From NCBI GenBank assembly GCA_023422095.1, contig JAEZSD010000008.1:1-8709 (forward strand): a DNA stretch of 8,709 bases, written 5' to 3'. Shown piece by piece: positions 1 through 5,838 of this stretch (within the stretch, counting starts at the first letter, position 1; every line of letters starts with the position of its first letter). The stretch comes from Bacillota bacterium. GTDB taxonomy: Bacteria; Bacillota_I; Bacilli_A; RFN20; CAG-826. Both the position numbers and the translations under genes were made by a program. A model generated the notes under the pieces. The model was not told the origin of the DNA, ran no database searches, and saw nothing but the letters and a program-made list of their open reading frames with translations.

Positions 1-83
1 TTCCATCCACAGTACCGAGTGTGTCATATGTTTTTCTTAAAAAACGACCTCTCGGTCCACGTGCTCAGGATTAGCACACGCTC
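1..83 (-). ncRNA. Possible structured RNA or 5' leader (partial, runs off left edge)
   Basis: No known RNA family is recognised. Read on the minus strand from about position 83, the sequence contains several short helices: GUGCU/AGCAC (73-77 with 61-65), extendable to 8 bp with two G-U wobbles (73-80 with 58-65); GACC-GAGA-GGUC with a GNRA tetraloop (46-57); and GUUUUU-UAAG-AAAAAC (30-45). An outer pairing of GAGCGUGU (76-83) with ACACACUC (17-24), with one C-A mismatch, would enclose them. The outer strand begins where transcription from the -10-like box at 88-93 would be expected to start. The wobbles in the first hairpin and the GAGA loop favour the minus strand, although the outer helix mismatch would be a G-U pair on the plus strand. 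It could be a regulatory leader of a gene to the left, a small RNA, or chance folding in an AT-rich spacer. Confidence 0.3.
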
Positions 84-87
84 ATAT

Positions 88-116
88 ATAATATATAAGT
101 AAGAAAAAACACGCAA
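88..116 (-). promoter_or_regulatory. Putative promoter for the left-edge transcript
   Basis: On the minus strand, TTGCGT (111-116) lies 17 bases upstream of TATTAT (88-93). The -10 matches the consensus at five of six positions; the -35 matches mainly in its TTG. Predicted initiation falls near position 81-83, at the 5' edge of the folded segment. The -35 coincides with the 3' arm of the protease terminator hairpin. The surrounding TATATTATATAT tract offers other -10 choices, and a perfect TATAAT occurs on the plus strand at 87-92 with no good -35 and no gene ahead of it. Confidence 0.35.
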
Positions 117-139
117 GAAGAAAATAAAAATTATTGCGT
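104..139 (-). terminator. Intrinsic terminator after the M6 lipoprotease gene
   Basis: Immediately after the protease TAA stop, the minus strand reads ACGCAA (134-139), a 17-nt U-rich loop, then TTGCGT (111-116), followed by one G and six Ts (104-109). The stem is only 6 bp and the loop is long, so this is a modest terminator, but its position directly behind the stop codon and its U-tract are right. It separates the protease gene from whatever lies to the left. Confidence 0.55.
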
Positions 140-1693
140 TTAGGCTCTTTGTTTAAAACTTAAAGTAATGTTTTCAGTGCCAATTTTGTCTATAGAAATA
201 GAGAGAGGAAGGTTCTCGCCATTTTTGTTGAATGTAAAATCATAGTACTCGTCACCTTGGGTTCCAAAAGTATCATCATAAGCAAAAAGAGTGGAATTAT
301 TAGCTGCAATACCATTTATAAAATCGCTTTCTCCCTCAGCGGAAAGCAGATGGCAAAGCATGTTTTTAGAAAGTGAATTAGGAGAATTATCGTGGGCAAA
401 ACCGACATACAAGTTGGAATAACTAGCGAGGCTTTCTGCACTTAAATTTTCAACAAAACCAAGTGGAGTACGTGCATTTTTTGGTGAATAATACACCAAA
501 CGAGCATCGATGTGATAGATGCGAAGACCATGATAACTAGGGTAATTAAAGATTCGGGTTTTGCCATCTCCGTCCGTATAAACATAGGAAGAAAAAGAAG
601 ATGAATCATTGAGTCCAGTTGGAGTAAAATATTCTATAAGAATATATTCATCGTAAGGCGAATTATTAAATGATGAAGTTGGCATTAGAATAAAGTCACC
701 AGTTTCAGTAAAAGAACGGATGGTAATGTCTTGTGGTTCATTAACAATATAAGGTGTGGCCCAATTCAATAAATACTTGCTAAAAGAGGAATGATCTCCC
801 AAATTGTAATCCATCATGTCAAAGAAGCCTGTTGGCTGATAAATAGAGTAGTTGTCAGTATTATAATAATCTTGCAGTCCGAAAAGATGACCAACTTCAT
901 GGATAAATGTGTTAGCTTCGACATAGTGACTTTTATAAGCGTTATTACCAATAAAATCAATCGATGACCAAGCGTATGTTGAAGCGGCAGGCAAAGTTTC
1001 ATCTGAATCGGCACGATCGACATAAGCCCAAAATAGAGAAGAGGTATCTTGATAGTTGGGTGGATAATCGTAAACCACATATAAACCACGAATATATTTA
1101 CCATCTTCAGTGAGATAATTGGTTAAATCAAAATCAGAATCAGCGAGCCAAGTGACAATTTCATTGGCCAAATCAGAACTGACTTTCAAAGTACTGCTAG
1201 TTTTAGACAAAGAGAGAGTTTCTTCAGCGCTTAGATGACTAGAGCTAGTGAACCATTCTGTTACTTGTCCCTTAATTTCGATATGACCATATGAGGAGCG
1301 ATTGTAATAAGAGGCCACCGATTCATAGACATTCTTGGAAGGACTACCAAAAAAGGCATTTTGCAGAAGGATAGACTTCTGTTCAAATGTGCTGGGATCA
1401 CTATCGGAGAAAGCTAGGGGCACCACTAGCAAATAGGGATCTTCCCCTTCTTCAAAACAAAGACTATCGTTTTTTGAACTTTGGAGTTGAGCGAGACTAT
1501 TTAGCTCAGTGGTTTTCAGGCTTTGATTGTAAAAATTTGTTTCTTTTGGGAGTTGATAAGGGCTGACAACACTATGATAAGTTTCCTTCTCCTCAACATT
1601 CGCTTCGTAGGAAACGTATTCCAAAGAAGTCGTTCCAAAACATGAAGTTAAAATAACGCTAAAACTAATAAGGGCTAGACGGAATTTTTTCAT
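140..1693 (-). CDS. M6 family (immune inhibitor A-like) zinc metalloprotease lipoprotein
   Basis: A predicted secreted, membrane-anchored zinc endopeptidase of 517 aa. Residues 1-18 form a lipoprotein signal peptide: basic start (KK, R), hydrophobic core and LTSC lipobox, so Cys18 should be lipidated and the protein held on the outer face of the membrane. After a Ser/Asn-rich linker (about 19-84) comes the catalytic domain (about 85-320). It has the M6-like stretch SVASYYNRSSYGHIEIKG (125-142), the zinc motif HEVGHLFGLQD (265-275: His265 and His269 as ligands, Glu266 as catalytic base, Asp275 as probable third ligand) and a DMM Met-turn (292-294) followed by SFSKYLLNW. The C-terminal part (about 320-517) is beta-rich and contains GLRIYHID (389-396), a segment typical of M6 enzymes. 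No broken catalytic residue is seen. The ATG is the first possible start, since an in-frame TAA lies two codons upstream; there is no Shine-Dalgarno. The gene has its own promoter and terminator and is not part of the rpoBC unit. Substrate unknown; the family includes secreted virulence and nutrient-scavenging proteases. Confidence 0.9.
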   Translation of the reverse strand: MKKFRLALISFSVILTSCFGTTSLEYVSYEANVEEKETYHSVVSPYQLPKETNFYNQSLKTTELNSLAQLQSSKNDSLCFEEGEDPYLLVVPLAFSDSDPSTFEQKSILLQNAFFGSPSKNVYESVASYYNRSSYGHIEIKGQVTEWFTSSSHLSAEETLSLSKTSSTLKVSSDLANEIVTWLADSDFDLTNYLTEDGKYIRGLYVVYDYPPNYQDTSSLFWAYVDRADSDETLPAASTYAWSSIDFIGNNAYKSHYVEANTFIHEVGHLFGLQDYYNTDNYSIYQPTGFFDMMDYNLGDHSSFSKYLLNWATPYIVNEPQDITIRSFTETGDFILMPTSSFNNSPYDEYILIEYFTPTGLNDSSSFSSYVYTDGDGKTRIFNYPSYHGLRIYHIDARLVYYSPKNARTPLGFVENLSAESLASYSNLYVGFAHDNSPNSLSKNMLCHLLSAEGESDFINGIAANNSTLFAYDDTFGTQGDEYYDFTFNKNGENLPLSISIDKIGTENITLSFKQRA

Positions 1694-1702
1694 ATATTAA
1701 AT

Positions 1703-1731
1703 AATGTAAGTTTTTAGAGTAAGAATGTCAA
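1703..1731 (-). promoter_or_regulatory. Promoter of the M6 lipoprotease gene
   Basis: On the minus strand a perfect TTGACA -35 (1726-1731) is followed by a 17-base spacer and TACATT (1703-1708), a four-of-six match to the -10 consensus. Predicted initiation is near 1695-1697, only 2-4 bases before the ATG at 1693, so the mRNA would be essentially leaderless. A CATTAT with a 19-base spacer is an alternative -10 and would place initiation even closer to, or inside, the start codon. Confidence 0.6.
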
Positions 1732-1733
1732 AG

Positions 1734-1755
1734 AAAAGACTTTTTAATGTCTTTT
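1734..1755. repeat. Inverted repeat next to the protease -35 box
   Basis: Perfect 7-bp arms AAAAGAC and GTCTTTT (1734-1740 and 1749-1755) flank an 8-bp centre, ending 2 bp from the -35 element. On the minus strand, GACATT also occurs twice, at 1745-1750 within this dyad and at 1724-1729 overlapping the -35, 21 bp apart. The position suits a regulator binding site. As RNA it would make only a weak AU-rich hairpin, so a secondary terminator is less likely but possible. Confidence 0.35.
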
Positions 1756-1815
1756 ATTAAATGCGATTAACTTGCGCAAAAAGAACAAAAACAATGCAAA
1801 ACGCCGTTATTTATG

Positions 1816-1845
1816 AAAAAAAGCCCCAATTTTGACTTGGGGCTT
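1816..1845 (-). terminator. Intrinsic terminator of the rpoBC operon
   Basis: Starting 17 nt after the rpoC stop, the minus strand has AAGCCCCAA, a 7-nt loop (GTCAAAA) and TTGGGGCTT, a perfect 9-bp stem (1821-1829 with 1837-1845). The T-run, seven Ts long, begins in the 3' arm and continues to 1816. On the plus strand the hairpin is not followed by a T-run, so it is directional. It marks the 3' end of the rpoB-rpoC transcript. Confidence 0.93.
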
Positions 1846-1862
1846 AGAAAAGCTTGAAGTAT

Positions 1863-4800
1863 TTACTTTTTGCTATCTTCAACAGCTCGGCGAATCTTTT
1901 CGTGAATAGCGTTGACGGCTTTATCGTGTTCTTCAACGTAGCGATCAGAGACCACTTTCATTGTATCTTCAACATCGAAATTTTCAATCATTGCTTCTTC
2001 AGAATCTTCATCGACTAAGCCGCGTCCAGCTGGAATTAATCGACCAGTGATGACATTCTCTTTTAAACCGTGGAGATAATCAATTTTTCCTTTAATAGCA
2101 GCATCGGTCAAGACACGGGTTGTCTCTTGGAAGGATGCGGCAGAGAGGAAGCTATCAGTCTCGAGAGCGGCTTTGGTAATTCCGAGAATTAAAGGAGAGA
2201 ATACCGCTGGGTGTTTTCCTCCGAGAAGAGCGGTGCTGTTCTTATCAGTGAAGGTATTGATATTGGCACGTGTTCCGGCGAGCATGTCGGTATCACCGGC
2301 ATCAATAACGAATACTTTACGAAGCATTTGTCGAACGATAACTTCGATATGCTTATCCGAAATAGCAATGTCTTGAGTGGAGTAAACTTTACGAACCTCT
2401 TTGAGGATATAATTTTCAACCGCGGTTTCATCGCTAACTTCGAGGAGTTTCTTTGGAGAAATAGCTCCTTCAGTAATCTTTCCACCATTCTTGACAGTAT
2501 CGCCTTTCTTAACTCTTAAACGAGCACCGAAAGGAGTAGTATAGACTTTTTCTTCTAAATCATTCTTGATGGTCACATCGTAGCAGCCATTCTTCTCTTC
2601 AATGCGGGTGACAACACCACGAATTTCGGAAATGAGGGCTTCACCTTTAGGTGTACGAGCTTCGAATAATTCTTGAACACGAGGTAAACCTTGAGTAATG
2701 TCGCTACCAGCAACACCACCGGTGTGGAAGGTTCTCATCGTTAACTGGGTACCAGGTTCGCCAATTGATTGAGCGGCCATAATACCAACTGCTTCACCAA
2801 CTTCGACTTTGCGACCAGTCGCTAAGTTACGTCCATAGCAGTGGACACAGACACCATCTTTGGTCTCGCATCCAAACAAGGAACGAATCACAACTGATTG
2901 AATACCGGCATCAACGATTTCTTTAGCTTGTTCTTCATTGATCATCGTATTGCCTTTGACAATCACTTCACCAGTTTTTGGATCAGTGACATCGTTTAAA
3001 GCATAACGACCAACTAAACGATCTTGTAAAGAAGCGATGATGGCATTGCGGGAAGTATCGCGAATTTCGCGAACTTCAAAGCCGTGATCAGTGCCACAAT
3101 CTTCTTCGCGAACGATAACATCTTGGGAAACATCGACAAGACGACGAGTTAAATAACCTGAGTCAGCAGTCTTCAAAGCGGTATCCGCACCACCCTTACG
3201 GGCGCCGTGAGTAGCGATGAAGAATTCCGAGACGTTCATACCTTCACGGAAGCAGGATTTAACTGGTAATTCGACCGCTTCTCCAGAGGTAGAACCCATC
3301 AATCCACGCATACCAGCAAGCTGGAGAATATTTGACATATTTCCACGAGCGCCTGAGTCAGACATCATATAGATTGGATTACGTGTGTCGATTTGGAATT
3401 GTTCTTGTAATTTAGCTTGGACTTCGTTTTTAGCATCATCCCAAACTTTAACAACTTGATCGTGTCTTTCTTTATCGGTCAATAAGCCCATCTTAAACAT
3501 CTCAGATAGTTTATTAACTTTTTCATCACCAGTCTTGAGGATTGCTTCTTTTCCTTGAACGATGTGAATATCATCAAGAGAGATGGAGAATCCTGCGATA
3601 GTAGCGTAATGGAAGCCTTGATCCTTGATTTTATCAAGAACAGCACTGGTTTTGGGTTGAATAACATCGCCCCATTTGTCAATTTCACCAGCTCGACGGT
3701 CATAACGTTGGAAAATATCGTTAACAATACCGCTCAAGTCTTTCTTTTTGAAAGGTTTCATGAGTTGGCGAGAAGCGATGTATTCGCGGACGTTCGTGCC
3801 ACGAGGGACGAAATAAGAAGCAATTGTTTCAGGATCATTGTTTAAATTTTTGGCATTAACAGCATTTAAATAGGGGAAATCAGCGGGGAAGATGAGGTTG
3901 AAGATCACTTTACCGACGGAAGTGATTAAATAACTCTTATTCTCTTCTTCAGTGAAGTCTTTTTTCATCATTGCGCTTCCGAGAATAGCAATGCGGTTAT
4001 GGAGATGAATCTGTTTTGTCTGGTAGGCGAGTAATAAGTCATCAACGTTTTTGAAAACTTTTCCTTCACTAGCGGCGAATAATTCAAATCTTTCAGCATC
4101 GTCCTCATCACCTCTTTGACGCGCATCTTCAGCGCGCTTTAAGAAGTCGGCCTTGGTGGCTTCTAAGGTTAGGTAGTAGTTACCAAGCACCATGTCCTGA
4201 GAACCAGTGACGATAGGTTTACCATCTTTTGGTCCGAGGATGTTGTTGCTGGCGAGCATCAAGTGGAGAGCTTCCTCTTGAGCTGCGCGACTAAGTGGAA
4301 GGTGAACAGCCATCTGGTCACCATCGAAGTCGGCGTTGAAGCCAGTACAAACGAGTGGATGTAAACGAATGGCTCTTCCATCAACTAAGATTGGTTGGAA
4401 AGCTTGAATACCAAGTCTATGAAGAGTTGGAGCACGGTTTAATAATACTGGGTGTTTGCTGATAATTTCCTCGACAATATCGAAGACAATGTCTTCGTAT
4501 CGGTCAATAATTTTATCGGCTTGCTTATGAGCATTAGCAATACCGCGTTTTAAAAGTTCACAGGCAATGTAAGGACGGAGTAATTGAATGGCCATTTCAC
4601 GTGGAAGACCACATTGATACATTTTTAAACTTGGTCCAACCGCGATAACGGAACGACCAGAATAGTCAACACGTTTTCCGAGGAGGTTTTGTCTAAAACG
4701 ACCTTGTTTTCCTTTTAAAGCCGAGCTGAGTGATTTTAAGGCACGTCCGCCTGGGCCTTGGACTGGTTTATTCCTTCTGCCGTTATCAATGAGCGCATCG

Positions 4801-5822
4801 ACAGCTTCTTGAAGCATACGTTTTTCGTTCATTAAAATAACATCAGGAGAATTCATATCGATTAATTTCTTTAAACGATTATTTCTAGAAATGACGCGGC
4901 GATATAGATCATTCAAATCAGAAGTCGCAAAACGACCACCATCGAGTTGAAGCATCGGGCGTAAATCTGGTGGAATAACTGGGATGACATCGAGAATCAT
5001 CCAATCTGGTTTATTGACAGAATTTCTAAAAGCCTCAATGACTTCTAGTCTCTTGGTCAATTTTTGTCGAGATAGGGCGCTGGTCTCTTTCATCTTGCTG
5101 TTGATATCATCAGCTTCTTTATTGAGATCAACTTCGTTGAGAAGTCTCTTAATTGCGGCAGCACCTTCGCCAAATTCAGCTTTGGTGAATTTGCTAATAA
5201 AACGAGCATTGGACTGGAAATCGAAAACTTCAGAATAGTTCTCTAAGCGAGCGATTAATTCTAATCCACGATTGTACATATCGTCGCCTTCGATAATTCC
5301 ATATTCCATAGCGCGGTCTAAGATATCTTTTAAGGCTGGGATAAAAACTTCTCGACCATTGCGTTCATTGATGAATTCGCGATAGGAAAGAACTTTGCTT
5401 GTTCCAGGATTTAAGCAGATATGAGCAGCGTAATAGACTACTTCTTCGAGGTGTTTTGGAGAGACATCAAGGAGCAAACCAATGCGGCTTGGAATACCTT
5501 TGAGATACCAGATGTGGGTGCAAGGACTAGCTAATTCGATATGTCCCATTCTCTCGCGTCTGACCTCTCTAGAGGTGACTTCAACGCCACACTTTTCACA
5601 GATGACACCAGCAAAACGAATCTTCTTGTAGCGTCCACAGTGACATTCATAGTCTTTGCTAGGACCGAAGATTTTTTCGCAGTACAAACCGTCCATTTCT
5701 GGCTTTTGGCTGCGGTAGTTGATGGTTTCTGGTTTTAAAACCTCACCACGTGACCAACTACGAATTTGTTCTGGGGAGGCAAGACCGACTTTAATAGCGG
5801 TTAGTTTTTTAACATCAAACAT
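1863..5822 (-). CDS. rpoC: DNA-directed RNA polymerase subunit beta'
   Basis: The largest subunit of bacterial RNA polymerase; with beta it forms the catalytic cleft that copies DNA into RNA. Complete, 1319 aa, about 120 longer than the Bacillus subtilis protein. Visible landmarks: N-terminal zinc finger (Cys60, Cys62, Cys75, Cys78); switch/lid region with RFRQNLLGKRVDYSGRS (375-391); catalytic NADFDGD (496-502), whose three Asp bind the active-site magnesium; F-loop SGARGN...LAGMRGLM (823-842); bridge helix (about 867-898, THGARKG...SGYLTRRLVDV); second zinc site (Cys909, Cys985, Cys992, Cys995); and trigger loop QLTMRTFHTGG (1026-1036). Two departures stand out: an expanded segment at about 140-215 relative to B. 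subtilis and E. coli, and Gly878 where the bridge helix usually has Leu. The ATG is fixed by a perfect Shine-Dalgarno and the conserved N-terminus (FDVKKLTAIKVGLASPEQIRSWS). It lies 14 bp after rpoB, is surely cotranscribed with it, and ends at an intrinsic terminator. Confidence 0.99.
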   Translation of the reverse strand: MFDVKKLTAIKVGLASPEQIRSWSRGEVLKPETINYRSQKPEMDGLYCEKIFGPSKDYECHCGRYKKIRFAGVICEKCGVEVTSREVRRERMGHIELASPCTHIWYLKGIPSRIGLLLDVSPKHLEEVVYYAAHICLNPGTSKVLSYREFINERNGREVFIPALKDILDRAMEYGIIEGDDMYNRGLELIARLENYSEVFDFQSNARFISKFTKAEFGEGAAAIKRLLNEVDLNKEADDINSKMKETSALSRQKLTKRLEVIEAFRNSVNKPDWMILDVIPVIPPDLRPMLQLDGGRFATSDLNDLYRRVISRNNRLKKLIDMNSPDVILMNEKRMLQEAVDALIDNGRRNKPVQGPGGRALKSLSSALKGKQGRFRQNLLGKRVDYSGRSVIAVGPSLKMYQCGLPREMAIQLLRPYIACELLKRGIANAHKQADKIIDRYEDIVFDIVEEIISKHPVLLNRAPTLHRLGIQAFQPILVDGRAIRLHPLVCTGFNADFDGDQMAVHLPLSRAAQEEALHLMLASNNILGPKDGKPIVTGSQDMVLGNYYLTLEATKADFLKRAEDARQRGDEDDAERFELFAASEGKVFKNVDDLLLAYQTKQIHLHNRIAILGSAMMKKDFTEEENKSYLITSVGKVIFNLIFPADFPYLNAVNAKNLNNDPETIASYFVPRGTNVREYIASRQLMKPFKKKDLSGIVNDIFQRYDRRAGEIDKWGDVIQPKTSAVLDKIKDQGFHYATIAGFSISLDDIHIVQGKEAILKTGDEKVNKLSEMFKMGLLTDKERHDQVVKVWDDAKNEVQAKLQEQFQIDTRNPIYMMSDSGARGNMSNILQLAGMRGLMGSTSGEAVELPVKSCFREGMNVSEFFIATHGARKGGADTALKTADSGYLTRRLVDVSQDVIVREEDCGTDHGFEVREIRDTSRNAIIASLQDRLVGRYALNDVTDPKTGEVIVKGNTMINEEQAKEIVDAGIQSVVIRSLFGCETKDGVCVHCYGRNLATGRKVEVGEAVGIMAAQSIGEPGTQLTMRTFHTGGVAGSDITQGLPRVQELFEARTPKGEALISEIRGVVTRIEEKNGCYDVTIKNDLEEKVYTTPFGARLRVKKGDTVKNGGKITEGAISPKKLLEVSDETAVENYILKEVRKVYSTQDIAISDKHIEVIVRQMLRKVFVIDAGDTDMLAGTRANINTFTDKNSTALLGGKHPAVFSPLILGITKAALETDSFLSAASFQETTRVLTDAAIKGKIDYLHGLKENVITGRLIPAGRGLVDEDSEEAMIENFDVEDTMKVVSDRYVEEHDKAVNAIHEKIRRAVEDSKK

Positions 5823-5831
5823 TTTCTTTTT

Positions 5832-5838
5832 CCTCCTT
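5832..5838 (-). promoter_or_regulatory. rpoC Shine-Dalgarno overlapping the rpoB stop
   Basis: The minus strand reads TAAGGAGG, in which the rpoB TAA stop shares bases with a perfect AAGGAGG located 9 nt before the rpoC ATG. This decides the rpoC start. It also suggests that ribosomes finishing rpoB help initiation on rpoC, keeping the two subunits in balance. Confidence 0.9.

Noticed and set aside
1..27. Minus-strand ATG at 27 opening a frame to the window edge (MTHSVLWME)
   Set aside because: Only nine codons are visible, there is no convincing ribosome binding site, and the segment overlaps the folded RNA. It cannot be supported as a gene start.
14..60. Resemblance of the left-edge sequence to a T-box antiterminator (GUGGACCG on minus; AGUACCGAG on plus)
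   Set aside because: The GGUGGNACCGCG core is not matched on either strand, and no stem I or specifier loop is visible.
814..1104. 96-aa minus-strand frame inside the protease gene
   Set aside because: Out of frame with the catalytic domain that covers the same bases, with no start signals of its own.
1772..1779. Palindrome TTGCGCAA between the rpoBC terminator and the protease promoter
   Set aside because: A single 8-bp palindrome with no partner or promoter overlap; not enough to call an operator.
2173..2519. Plus-strand open frames antisense to rpoC
   Set aside because: They lie inside conserved rpoC codons, lack ribosome binding sites and show no recognisable protein features. The same holds for the frames at 3555-3845, 4984-5238 and 5541-5738.
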